Position numbers and translations under genes: made by a program. This document shows, one piece after another, positions 24,345 to 35,943 of a stretch of DNA of 64,000 bases. The DNA lies in contig NC_079886.1 of NCBI RefSeq assembly GCF_029227915.1, positions 26,948,501-27,012,500 on the forward strand, read 5' to 3'. Each line of letters opens with the position of its first letter. The stretch's first letter is position 1. The notes below the pieces were generated by a model, which saw nothing but the letters and a program-made list of their open reading frames with translations, was not told the origin of the DNA and made no database searches. The stretch comes from Hydractinia symbiolongicarpus (Eukaryota > Cnidaria > Hydrozoa > Anthoathecata > Hydractiniidae).

Positions 24345-26576
24345 TAATTTAAAGAATCGTTCGGGAAGTGAGTTTACTTCCTGGGTACTTTCTTTGTATA
24401 CTTTTGACTATACGGGCCGAGTCCGTGATATACGGAAAATCGCGGGATTTCCTTTGCCGGCGATTAAACTCCTTTTATTCAGCGTCTCATCAAGAATGAA
24501 ATCATTTTTGAAAACTACAAGTCTTATGCGTTTTAGTGGTAAAAAATTAATTTAAAAAATCGTTCGAGAAATGAGTTTACTCCCAGTTTACTTTCTTTGT
24601 ATACATTTGACTATACGGGTCAAGCCCGGGATTTACGGCAAATCGCGGGTTTTCGTTTGCCGGCGATTGAACTCCCTTTCTTCAGCGTCTCATCAAAAAC
24701 GAAATCATTTTTGAAAACTACAAGTCTCATGCGTTTTAGTGGTGAAAAAATAATTTAAAGAATCGTTTGGGAAATGAGTTTACTCTCTGGGTACTTTCTT
24801 TGTATACTTTTCACTGTACGGGCCGAGTCTGTGATATACGGAATATCGCGGGATTTCGTTTGCCGGCGATTAAACTCCTTTTATTCAGCGTCTCATAAAG
24901 AATGAAATCATTTTTGAAAACTACAAGTCTCATGCGTTTTAGTGGTGAAAAAATAATTTAAAAAATCGTTCGGGAAGTGAGTTTACTTCCTGGGTACTTT
25001 CTTTGTATACTTTTGACTATACGGGCCGAGTCCGTGATATACGGAAAATCGCGGGATTTCCTTTGCCGGCGATTAAACTCCTTTTATTTAGCGTCTCATC
25101 AAGAATGAAATCATTTTTGAAAACTACAAGTCTCATGCGTTTTAGTGGTGAAAAAATAATTTAAAGAATCGTTCGGGAAGTGAGTTTACTTCCTGGGTAC
25201 TTTCTTTGTATACTTTTGACTATACGGGCCGAGTCCGGGATCTACGGGAAATTGCGGGTTTTCGTTTGCCGGCGATTAAACTCCTTTTATTCAGCGTCTC
25301 ATCAAAAATGAAATCGTTTTTGAAAACTACAAGTCTTATGCGTTTTAGTGGTAAAAAATTAATTTAAAAAATCGTTCGAGAAATGAGTTTACTCCCAGTT
25401 TACTTTCTTTGTATACATTTGACTATACGGGTCAAGCCCGGGATTTACGGCAAATCGCGGGTTTTCGTTTGCCGGCAATTGAACTCCCTTTATTCAGCGT
25501 CTCATCAAAAACGAAATCAGTTTTGAAAACTACAAGTCTCATGCGTTTTAGTGGTGAAAAAATAATTTAAAGAATCGTTTGGGAAATGAGTTGACTCCCT
25601 GGGTACTTTCTTTGTATACTTTTCACTGTACGGGCCGAGTCCGTGATATACGGAAAATCGTGGGTTTTCGTTTGCCGGCGATTAAACTCCTTTTATTCAG
25701 CGTCTCATCAAAAATGAAGTCGTTTTTAAAAACTACAAGTTTTATGCGTTTTAGTGGTAAAAAATTAATTTAAAAAATCGTTCGGGAAATGAGTTTACTG
25801 CCAGTTTACTTTCTTTGTATACATTTGACTATACGGATCAAGCCCGGGATTTACGGGAAATCGCGGGTTTTCGTTTGCCGGCGATTAAACTCCTTTTATT
25901 CAGCGTCTCATCAAAAATGAAATCGTTTTTGAAAACTACAAGTCTCATGGGTTTTAATGGTAAAAAATTAATTTAAAAAATCGTTCGGGAAATGAGTTTA
26001 CTCACAGTTTACTTTCCTTGTATACATTTGACTATACGGGTAAAGCCCCGGATTTACGGCAAATCGCGGGTTTTCGTTTGCCGGCGATTAAACTCCTTTT
26101 ATTCAGCGTCTCATCAAAAATGAAATCATTTTTGAAAACTACAAGTCTCATGCGTTTTAGTCGTGAAGAAATAATTTAAAAAATCGTTCGGCAAATGAGT
26201 TTACTCCCTGGGTATTTTCTTTGTATACATTCGACTATACGGCCAAGCCCGGGATTTACGGGAAATCGTGGGTTTTCGTTTGCCGGCGATTGAACTCCTT
26301 TTATTCAGCGTCTCATCAAAAACGAAATCGTTTTTGAAAACTACAAGTCTTATGCGTTTTAGTGGTAAAAAATTAATTTAAAAAATCGTTCGGGAAATGA
26401 GTTTACTCCCAGTTTACTTTGTTTGTATACATTTGACTATACGGGTGAAGCCCGGGATTTACGGCATATCGCGGGTTTTCGTTTGCCGGCGATTAAACTC
26501 CTTTTATTCAGCGTCTCATCAAAAATGAAGACATTTTTGGAAACTACAAGTCTCATGCGTTTTAGTGGTGAAGAAA
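24345..26576 (+). repeat. 11-mer higher-order unit, copy 1 of 2 (2,232 bp)
   Basis: Eleven monomers are repeated immediately downstream at a constant shift of 2,232 bp. Every rare variant I compared is present in both copies: ACTCTCTGGG with ACGGAATATCG (24,783), CTTTTATTTAGCG (25,081), GGGATCTACGGG (25,237), AAATCAGTTTTG (25,514), GTAAAGCCCCGG (26,040), TTTTAGTCGTGAAG (26,155), TACTTTGTTTG (26,414), ACGGCATATCG (26,461) and GAAGACATTTTTGGAAAC (26,526). I found no difference at these landmarks. Confidence 0.94.
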
Positions 26577-28808
26577 TAATTTAAAGAATCGTTCGGGAAG
26601 TGAGTTTACTTCCTGGGTACTTTCTTTGTATACTTTTGACTATACGGGCCGAGTCCGTGATATACGGAAAATCGCGGGATTTCCTTTGCCGGCGATTAAA
26701 CTCCTTTTATTCAGCGTCTCATCAAGAATGAAATCATTTTTGAAAACTACAAGTCTTATGCGTTTTAGTGGTAAAAAATTAATTTAAAAAATCGTTCGAG
26801 AAATGAGTTTACTCCCAGTTTACTTTCTTTGTATACATTTGACTATACGGGTCAAGCCCGGGATTTACGGCAAATCGCGGGTTTTCGTTTGCCGGCGATT
26901 GAACTCCCTTTCTTCAGCGTCTCATCAAAAACGAAATCATTTTTGAAAACTACAAGTCTCATGCGTTTTAGTGGTGAAAAAATAATTTAAAGAATCGTTT
27001 GGGAAATGAGTTTACTCTCTGGGTACTTTCTTTGTATACTTTTCACTGTACGGGCCGAGTCTGTGATATACGGAATATCGCGGGATTTCGTTTGCCGGCG
27101 ATTAAACTCCTTTTATTCAGCGTCTCATAAAGAATGAAATCATTTTTGAAAACTACAAGTCTCATGCGTTTTAGTGGTGAAAAAATAATTTAAAAAATCG
27201 TTCGGGAAGTGAGTTTACTTCCTGGGTACTTTCTTTGTATACTTTTGACTATACGGGCCGAGTCCGTGATATACGGAAAATCGCGGGATTTCCTTTGCCG
27301 GCGATTAAACTCCTTTTATTTAGCGTCTCATCAAGAATGAAATCATTTTTGAAAACTACAAGTCTCATGCGTTTTAGTGGTGAAAAAATAATTTAAAGAA
27401 TCGTTCGGGAAGTGAGTTTACTTCCTGGGTACTTTCTTTGTATACTTTTGACTATACGGGCCGAGTCCGGGATCTACGGGAAATTGCGGGTTTTCGTTTG
27501 CCGGCGATTAAACTCCTTTTATTCAGCGTCTCATCAAAAATGAAATCGTTTTTGAAAACTACAAGTCTTATGCGTTTTAGTGGTAAAAAATTAATTTAAA
27601 AAATCGTTCGAGAAATGAGTTTACTCCCAGTTTACTTTCTTTGTATACATTTGACTATACGGGTCAAGCCCGGGATTTACGGCAAATCGCGGGTTTTCGT
27701 TTGCCGGCAATTGAACTCCCTTTATTCAGCGTCTCATCAAAAACGAAATCAGTTTTGAAAACTACAAGTCTCATGCGTTTTAGTGGTGAAAAAATAATTT
27801 AAAGAATCGTTTGGGAAATGAGTTGACTCCCTGGGTACTTTCTTTGTATACTTTTCACTGTACGGGCCGAGTCCGTGATATACGGAAAATCGTGGGTTTT
27901 CGTTTGCCGGCGATTAAACTCCTTTTATTCAGCGTCTCATCAAAAATGAAGTCGTTTTTAAAAACTACAAGTTTTATGCGTTTTAGTGGTAAAAAATTAA
28001 TTTAAAAAATCGTTCGGGAAATGAGTTTACTGCCAGTTTACTTTCTTTGTATACATTTGACTATACGGATCAAGCCCGGGATTTACGGGAAATCGCGGGT
28101 TTTCGTTTGCCGGCGATTAAACTCCTTTTATTCAGCGTCTCATCAAAAATGAAATCGTTTTTGAAAACTACAAGTCTCATGGGTTTTAATGGTAAAAAAT
28201 TAATTTAAAAAATCGTTCGGGAAATGAGTTTACTCACAGTTTACTTTCCTTGTATACATTTGACTATACGGGTAAAGCCCCGGATTTACGGCAAATCGCG
28301 GGTTTTCGTTTGCCGGCGATTAAACTCCTTTTATTCAGCGTCTCATCAAAAATGAAATCATTTTTGAAAACTACAAGTCTCATGCGTTTTAGTCGTGAAG
28401 AAATAATTTAAAAAATCGTTCGGCAAATGAGTTTACTCCCTGGGTATTTTCTTTGTATACATTCGACTATACGGCCAAGCCCGGGATTTACGGGAAATCG
28501 TGGGTTTTCGTTTGCCGGCGATTGAACTCCTTTTATTCAGCGTCTCATCAAAAACGAAATCGTTTTTGAAAACTACAAGTCTTATGCGTTTTAGTGGTAA
28601 AAAATTAATTTAAAAAATCGTTCGGGAAATGAGTTTACTCCCAGTTTACTTTGTTTGTATACATTTGACTATACGGGTGAAGCCCGGGATTTACGGCATA
28701 TCGCGGGTTTTCGTTTGCCGGCGATTAAACTCCTTTTATTCAGCGTCTCATCAAAAATGAAGACATTTTTGGAAACTACAAGTCTCATGCGTTTTAGTGG
28801 TGAAGAAA
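26577..28808 (+). repeat. 11-mer higher-order unit, copy 2 of 2 (2,232 bp)
   Basis: Tandem partner of the preceding unit, with all listed rare variants at +2,232. The junction between the copies lies inside GAAGAAATAATTTAAA at about 26,570-26,585. There copy 1 passes into AGAATCGTTCGGGAAGTGAG (start of copy 2), whereas copy 2 ends into AAAATCGTTCGGCAAATGAG. This is one of the most recent duplications in the window by eye; an assembly duplication should be excluded. Confidence 0.94.
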
Positions 28809-29011
28809 TAATTTAAAAAATCGTTCGGCAAATGAGTTTACTCCCTGGGTATTTTCTTTGTATACATTCGACTATACGGCCAAGCCCGGGATTTACGGGA
28901 AATCGCGGGTTTTCGTTTGCCGGCGATTAAACTCCCTTTATTCAGCGTCTCATCAAAAACGAAATCATTTTTCAAGTCTCATGCATTTTAGTGGTGAAGA
29001 AATAATTTAAA
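28809..29011 (+). repeat. Monomer with 8-bp deletion in the conserved box
   Basis: The usual ATTTTTGAAAACTACAAGTC is reduced to ATTTTTCAAGTC at about 28,966-28,977 (GAAAACTA missing), giving a monomer of about 194-195 bp. The same deletion is at about 29,976, some 1,005 bp (five monomers) downstream. The two copies derive from one deletion followed by multimer duplication. I saw it nowhere else in the window. Confidence 0.85.
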
Positions 29012-31859
29012 AAATCGTTAGGCAAATGAGTTTACTCCCTGGGTATTTTCTTTGTATACATTCGACTATACGGCCAAGCCCGGGATTTACGGCAAATGGC
29101 GGGTTTTCGTTTGCCGGCGATTAAACTCCTTTTCTTCAGCGTCTCATCAAAAATGAAATCATTTTTAAAAACTACAAGTCTTATGCGTTTTAGTGGTAAA
29201 AAATTAATTTAAAAAATCGTTCGGGAAATGAGTTTACTGCCAGTTTACTTTCTTTGTATACATTTGACTATACGGATCAAGCCCGGGATTTACGGGAAAT
29301 CGCGGGTTTTCGTTTGCCGGCGATTAAACTCCTTTTATTCAGCGTCTCATCAAAAATGAAATCGTTTTTGAAAACTACAAGTCTTATGCGCTTTAGTGGT
29401 AAAAAATTAATTTAAAAAATCGTTCGGGAAATGAGTTTACTGCCAGTTTACTTTCTTTGTATACATTTGACTATACGGATCAAGCCCGGGATTTACGGGA
29501 AATCGCGGGTTTTCGTTTGCCGGCGATTAAACTCCTTTTATTCAGCGTCTCATCAAAAATGAAATCGTTTTTGAAAACTACAAGTCTCATGGGTATTAAT
29601 GGTAAAAAATTAATTTAAAAAATCGTTCGGGAAATGAGTTTACTCACGGTTTACTTTCCTTGTATACATTTGACTATACGGGTCAAGCCCGGGATTTACG
29701 GCAAATCGCGGGTTTTCGTTTGCCGGCGATTAAACTCCTTTTATTCAGCGTCTCATCAAAAATGAAATCATTTTTGAAAACTACAAGTCTCATGCGTTTT
29801 AGTGGTGAAGAAATAATTTAAAAAATCGTTCGGCAAATGAGTTTACTCCCTGGGTATTTTCTTTGTATACATTCGACTATACGGCCAAGCCCGGGATTTG
29901 CGGGAAATCGCGGGTTTTCGTTTGCCGGCGATTAAACTCCCTTTATTCAGCGTCTCATCAGAAACGAAATCATTTTTCAAGTCTCATGCGTTTTAGTGGT
30001 GAAGAAATAATTTAAAATATCGTTCGGCAAATGAGTTTACTCCCTGGGTATTTTCTTTGTATACATTCGACTATACGGCCAAGCCCGGGATTTACGGCAA
30101 ATCGCGGGTTTTCGTTTGCCGGCGATTAAACTCCTTTTATTCAGCGTCTCATCAAAAATGAAATAGTTTTTGAAAACTACAAGTCTCATGCGTTTTAGTG
30201 GTGAAGAAATAAAGAATCGTTCGGGAAGTGACTTTACTCCCTGGGTATTTTCTTTGTATACATTCGACTATACGGCTAAGCCCGGGATTTACGGGAAATC
30301 GCGGGTTTTCATTGGCCGGCGATTAAACTCCTTTTATTCAGCGTCTCATCAAAAACGAAATCATTTTTGAAAACTACAAGTCTCATGCGTTTTAGTGGTG
30401 AAAACATAATATAAAAAATCGTTCGGGAAATGAGTTTACTCCCAGTTTACTTTCTTTGTATACATTTGACTATACGGGTCAAGCCCGGGATTTACGGCAA
30501 ATGGCGGGTTTTCGTTTGCCGGCGATTAAACTCCTTTTATTCAGCGTCTCATCAAAAATGAAATCATTTTTGAGAACTACAAGTCTCATGCGTTTTAGTG
30601 GTGAAAACATAATTTAAAGAATCGTTTGGGAAATGAGTTTACTCCCTGGGTACTTTCTTTGTATACTTTTCACTGTACGGGCAGAGTCCGTGCTATACGG
30701 AAAATCGCGGGTTTTCGTTTGCCGGCGATTAAACTCCTTTTATTCAGCGTCTCATCAAAAATGAAATCATTTTTAAAAACTACAAGTCTTATGCATTTTA
30801 GTGGTGAAAAAATAATTTAAAGAATCGTTCGGGAAGTGAGTTTACTCCCTGGGTACTTTCTTTGTATCCTTTTGACTATACGGGCCGAGTCCGGGGTTTA
30901 TCGGGAAATTGCGGGTTTTCGTTTGCCGGCGATTAAACTCCTTTTATTCAGCGTCTCATCAAAAATGAAATCGTTTTTGAAAACTACAAGTCTTATGCGC
31001 TTTAGTGGTAAAAAATTAATTTAAAAAATCGTTCGGGAAATGAGTTTACTCCCAGTTTACTTTCTTTGTATATATTTGACTATACGGGTTAAGCCCGGAA
31101 TTTACGGCAAATTGCGGGTTTTCGTTTGCCGGCGATCAAACTCCTTTTATTCAGCGTCTCATCAAAAATGAAATCATTTTTGAAAACTACAAGTCTCGTG
31201 CGTTTTAGTGGTAAAGAAATAATTTAAAAAATCGTTCGTCAAATGAGTTTACTCCCTGGTTACTTTCTTTGTATACATTCGACTATACGGGTCAAGCCCG
31301 TGATTTACGGCAAATCGCGGGTTTTCGTTTGCCGGCGATTAAACTCCTTTTATTCAGCGTCTCATCAAAAATGAAATCATTTTTGAAAACTACAAGTCTC
31401 ATGCGTTTTAGTGGTGAAGAAATAATTTAAAAAATCGTTCAGGAAATGAGTTTACTCCCCGGGTATTTTCTTTGTATACATTCGACTATACGGCCAAGCC
31501 CGGGATTTACGGGAAATCGCGGGTTTTCATTGGCCGGCAATTAAACTCCTTTTATTCAGCGTCTCATCAAAAACGAAATCATTTTTGAAAACTACAAGTC
31601 TCATGCGTTTTAGTGGTGAAAACATAATATAAAAAATCGTTCGTTAAATGAGTTTACTCCCAGTTTACTTTCTTTGTATACATTTGACTATACGGGTCAA
31701 GCCCGGGATTTACGGCAAATCGCGGGTTTTCGTTGGCCGGCGATTAAACTCCTTTTATTCAGCGTCTCATCAAAAATGAAATCATTTTTAAAAACTACAA
31801 GTCTCATGCGTTTTAGTGGTGAAGAAATAATTTAAAAAATCGTTCGGAAAATGAGTTTA
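28809..31859 (+). repeat. Transition zone between left and right monomer sets
   Basis: About 15 more divergent monomers. The last type A monomer I see is at about 30,635-30,837. The first CATTGGCCGG variant is at about 30,310, and TTCGTTGGCCGG first appears at about 31,727. Two monomers lack 8 bp in the conserved box (about 28,971 and 29,976) and one lacks 5 bp in the AT-rich junction (about 30,210). No clean multimer is visible apart from the roughly 5-monomer spacing of the 8-bp deletions. Confidence 0.8.
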
Positions 31860-33480
31860 CTCCCTGGGTATTTTCTTTGTATACATTCGACTATACGGCC
31901 AAGCCCGGGATTTACGGCAAATCGCGGGTTTTCGTTTGCCGGCGATTAAATTTCTTTTATTCAGCGTCTCATCAAAAATGAAATCATTTTTGAAAACTAC
32001 AAGTCTCATGCGTTTTAGTGGTGAAAAATAATTTAAAGAATCGTTCGGGAAATGCGTTTACTCCCTGGGTACTTTCTTTGTGTACTTTTGACTATACGGG
32101 CCGAGTCTGGGATTTACGGGAAATCGCGGGTTTTCGTTTGCCGGCGATTAAACTCCTTTTATTCAGCGTCTCATAAAAAAAGAAATCATTTTTGAAAACT
32201 ACAAGTCTCGTGCGTCTTAGTGGTGAAGAAATAATTTAAAAAATCGTTCGGGAAATATGTTTACTCCCTGGGTACTTTCTTTGTATACATTTGACTATAC
32301 GGACCAAGCCCGGGATTTACGGGAAATCGCGGGTTTTCGTTTACCGGCGATTAAATTTCTTTTATTCAGCGTCTCATCAAAAATGAAATCATTTTTGAAA
32401 ACTACAAGTCTCTTGCGTTTTAATGGTGAAATAATAATTTAAAGAATCGTTCGGGAAATGAGTTTACTCCCTGGGTACTTTCTTTGTATACTTTTGACTA
32501 TACGGGTCGAGTCCTGGATTTACGGGAAATTGCGGGTTTTTCTTTGCCGGAGATTAAACTCCTTTTATTCAGCGTCTCATCAAAAACAAAATCATTTTTG
32601 AAAACTACAAGTCTCATACGTTTTAGTGGTGAAAAAATAATTTAAAAAATCGTTCGGAAAATGAGTTTACTCCCAGTTTACTTTCTTTGTATACATTCGA
32701 CTATACGGGTCAAGCCCGGGATTTACGGCAAATCGCGGGTTTTCGTTTGCCGGCGATTAAACTCCTTTTATTCAGCGTCTCATCAAAAATGAAATCATTT
32801 TTGAAAACTACAAGTCTCATGCGTTTTAGTGGTGAAAAATAATTTAAAGAATCGTTCGGGAAATGCGTTTACTCCCTGGGTACTTTCTTTGTGTACTTTT
32901 GACTATACGGGCCGAGTCTGGGATTTACGGGAAATCGCGGGTTTTCGTTTGCCGGCGATTAAACTCCTTTTATTCAGCGTCTCATAAAAAAAGAAATCAT
33001 TTTTGAAAACTACAAGTCTCGTGCGTCTTAGTGGTGAAGAAATAATTTAAAAAATCGTTCGGGAAATAAGTTTACTCCCTGGGTACTTTCTTTGTATACA
33101 TTTGACTATACGGGCCAAGCCCGGGATTTACGGGAAATCGCGGGTTTTCGTTTACCGGCGATTAAATTTCTTTTATTCAGCGTCTCATCAAGAATGAAAT
33201 CATTTTTGAAAACTACAAGTCTCATGCGTTTTAATGGTGAAATAATAATTTAAAGAATCGTTCAGGAAATGAGTTTACTCCCTGGGTACTTTCTTTGTAT
33301 ACTTTTGACTATACGGGTCGAGTCCTGGATTTACGGGAAATTGCGGGTTTTTCTTTGCCGGATATTAAACTCCTTTTATTCAGCGTCTCATCAAAAATGA
33401 AATCATTTTTGAAAACTACAAGTCTCATGCGTTTTAGTGGTGAAGAAATAATTTAAAAAATCGTTCGGGAAATGAGTTTA
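31860..33480 (+). repeat. Pair of 4-mer units (~811 bp each)
   Basis: The monomer preceded by GTGAAAAATAATTTAAAG with AAATGCGTTTACTCCC and TTTGTGTACTTTTGAC occurs at 32,021 and 32,832, followed in both by CATAAAAAAAGAAATC and CTCGTGCGTCTTAG (32,210 and 33,021) and then an H monomer and a G monomer with GGGTTTTTCTTTGCC. The shift is 811 bp. The same GTGCGTCTTAG marker returns at 36,060, 39,705 and 51,653. Confidence 0.85.
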
Positions 33481-35125
33481 CTCCCTGGGTAATTTCTTTG
33501 TATACATTCGACTATACGGCCAAGCCCGGGATTTACGGGAAATCGCGGGTTTTCGTTTGCCGGCGATTAAACTCCTTTTATTCAGCGTCTCATCAAAAAC
33601 GAAATCATTTTTGAAAACTACAAGTCTCATGCGTTTTAGTGTTGAAAAATAATTTAAAGAATCGTTCAGGAAGTGAGTTTACTCCCTGGGTGCTTTCTTT
33701 GTATACATTTGACTATACGGGCCAAGCCCGGGATTTACGGGAAATCGCGGGTTTTCGTTTACCGGCGATTAAATTTCTTTTATTCAGCGTCTCATCAAAA
33801 ATGAAATCATTTTTGAAAACTACAAGTCTCATGCGTTTTAATGGTGAAATAATAATTTAAAGAATCGTTCGGGAAATGAGTTTACTCCCTGGGTACTTTC
33901 TTTGTATACTTTTGACTGTACGGGTCGAGTCCTGGATTTACGGGAAATTGCGGGTTTTCGTTTGCCGGCGATTAAACTCCTTTTATTCAGCGTCTCATCA
34001 AAAATGAAATCGTTTTTGAAAACTACAAGTCTTATGCGTTTTAGTGGTGAAAAAATAATTTAAAAAATCGCTCGGGAAATGAGTTTACTCCTGGGTACTT
34101 TCTTTGTATACATTCGACTATGCGGGCCGATTCCAGGATATACGGGAAATCGCAGGTTTTCGTTTGCCGGCGATTAAACTCCTTTTATTCAGCGTCTCAT
34201 CAAAAATGAAATCATTTTTAAAAACTACAAGTCTCATGCGTTTTAGTGGTGAAAAAATAATTAAAAGAATCGTTCGGGAAATGAGTTTACTCCCTGGGTA
34301 CTTTCATTGTATACTTTTGACTATACGGGCCGAGTCCTGGATTTACGGGAAATTGCGGGTTTTCGTTTGCCGGCGATTAAACTCCTTTTATTCAGCGTCT
34401 CATCAATAATGAAATCGTTTTTGAAAACTACAAGTCTTATGCGTTTTAGTGGTAAAAAATTAATTTAAAAAATCGTTCGGGAAATGAGTTTACTCCCTGG
34501 GTACTTTCTTTGTATACATTTGACTATACGGGCCAAGCCCGGGATTTACGGGAAATCGCGGGTTTTCGTTTACCGGCGATTAAATTTCTTTTATTCAGCG
34601 TCTCATCAAAAATGAAATCATTTTTGAAAACTACAAGTCTCATGCGTTTTAGTGGTGAAAAAATAATTTAAAAAATCGTTCGGGAAATGAGTTTACTCCT
34701 GGGTATTTTCTTTGTATACATTCGACTATACGGGCCGATTCCAGGATATACGGGAAATCGCGGGTTTTCGTTTGCCGGCGATTAAACTCCTTTTATTCAG
34801 CGTCTCATCAAAAATGAAATCATTTTTGAAAACTACAAGTGTCATGCGTTTTAATGGTGAAAAAATAATTTAAAGAATCGTTCTGGAAATGAGTTTACTC
34901 CCTGGGTACTTTCTTTGTATACTTTTGACTATACGGGCCGAGTCCTGGATTTACGGGAAATTGCGGGTTTTCGTTTGCCGGCGATTAAACTCCTTTTATT
35001 CAGCGTCTCATCAAAAATGAAATCGTTTTTGAAAACTACAAGTCTTATGCGTTTTAGTGGTGAAAAAATAATTTAAAAAATCGTTCGGGAAATGAGTTTA
35101 CTTCTGGGTACTTTCTTTGTATACA

Positions 35126-35139
35126 TTCGACTATACGGG
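35126..35139 (+). other. CENP-B-box-like motif, one base short (example site)
   Basis: The 14 bases read TTCG-ACT-A-TA-CGGG. The CENP-B box core of mammalian satellites is TTCG, four bases, A, two bases, CGGG. All nine core bases are present here but the first spacer has three bases. The same string, or the TG version in F monomers, recurs in at least two dozen right-domain monomers (for example 31,278, 34,721, 42,421, 48,495, 53,150, 61,856). In left-domain D monomers the end is CGGC, and types A, B and C have a changed TTCG. Binding by any CENP-B-like protein is speculation. Confidence 0.35.
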
Positions 35140-35149
35140 TCAAGCCCGT
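35135..35149 (+). other. Short inverted repeat in variable core (example site)
   Basis: ACGGG-TCAAG-CCCGT forms a perfect 5 bp stem with a 5-base loop. In other subtypes the stem is retained imperfectly: ACGGG-CCGAG-TCCGT in type A (one G-T pair), CGGG-TCAAG-CCCG in type B and CGG-CCAAGC-CCG in type D. Type F (GCCGATTCCAGG) has lost it. The element is small and may only reflect G+C richness. Confidence 0.4.
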
Positions 35150-35373
35150 GATTTACGGCAAATCGCGGGTTTTCGTTTGCCGGCGATTAAACTCCTTTTA
35201 TTCAGCGTCTCATCAAAAATGAAATCATTTTTGAAAACTACAAGTCTCATGCGTTTTAGTGGTGAAGAAATAATTTAAAAAATCGTTCGTTAAATGAGTT
35301 TACTCCCAGTTTACTTTCTTTGTATACATTTGACTATACGGGTCAAGCCCGGGATTTACGGCAAATCGCGGGT

Positions 35374-35382
35374 TTTCGTTGG
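35374..35382 (+). other. TTTCGTTGG half-match to CENP-B box in TTGGCC monomers
   Basis: In monomers with TTCGTTGGCCGGCG the first nine bases equal the 5' half of the mammalian CENP-B box, but the 3' half (CCGGCGAT) lacks the required A and the CGGG. The variant appears only from about 31.7 kb rightward (TTCATTGGCCGG from about 30.3 kb). The ancestral form TTCGTTTGCC has one mismatch to it. This is likely chance, and is recorded because it is confined to the right domain. Confidence 0.25.
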
Positions 35383-35943
35383 CCGGCGATTAAACTCCTT
35401 TTATTCAGCGTCTCATCAAAAACGAAATCATTTTTGAAAACTACAAGTCTCATGCGTTTTAGTGGTGAAAAAATAATTTAAAAAATCGTTCGGGAAATGA
35501 GTTTACTGCCAGTTTACTTTCTTTGTATGCATTCGACTATACGGGTCAAGCCCGGGATTTACGGCAAATCGCGGGTTTTCGTTTGCCGGCGATTAAACTC
35601 CTTTTATTCAGCGTCTCATCAAAAATGAAATCATTTTTGAAATCTACAAGTCTCATGCGTTTTAGTGGTGAAGAAATAATTTAAAAAATCGTTCGGAAAA
35701 TGAGTTTACTCCCTGGGTATTTTCTTTGTATACATTCGACTATACGGCCAAGCCCGGGATTTACGGGAAATCGCGGGTTTTCGTTGGCCGGCGATTAAAC
35801 TCCTTTTATTCAGCGTCTCATCAAAAATGAAATCATTTTTGAAAACTACAAGTCTCATACGTTTTAGTGGTGAAAAAATAATTTAAAAAATCGTTCGGAA
35901 AATGAGTTTACTCCCAGTTTACTTTCTTTTTATACATTCGACT

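Larger units (their letters stand above)
32905..35943 (+). repeat. 15-mer higher-order unit, copy 1 (3,039 bp)
   Basis: Fifteen monomers, starting within a monomer at CCGAGTCTGGG, recur at a shift of 3,039 bp. Marker order is GTGCGTCTTAG (33,021), H, G with TTTTTCTTTGCC, GGGTAATTTC D monomer, the GTTGAAAAATAATT monomer (33,640), H, G, F with CTATGCGGG (34,113), a CTTTCATTG monomer, then H, F and others. It ends in an E monomer with TTTTTATACATTCG that is fused to the next copy. Confidence 0.87.

Noticed and set aside
35374-35390. TTCGTTGGCCGGCG as a functional CENP-B box
   Set aside because: Only the first half fits. The essential A and the CGGG of the second half are absent, so it was kept only as a half-match note.
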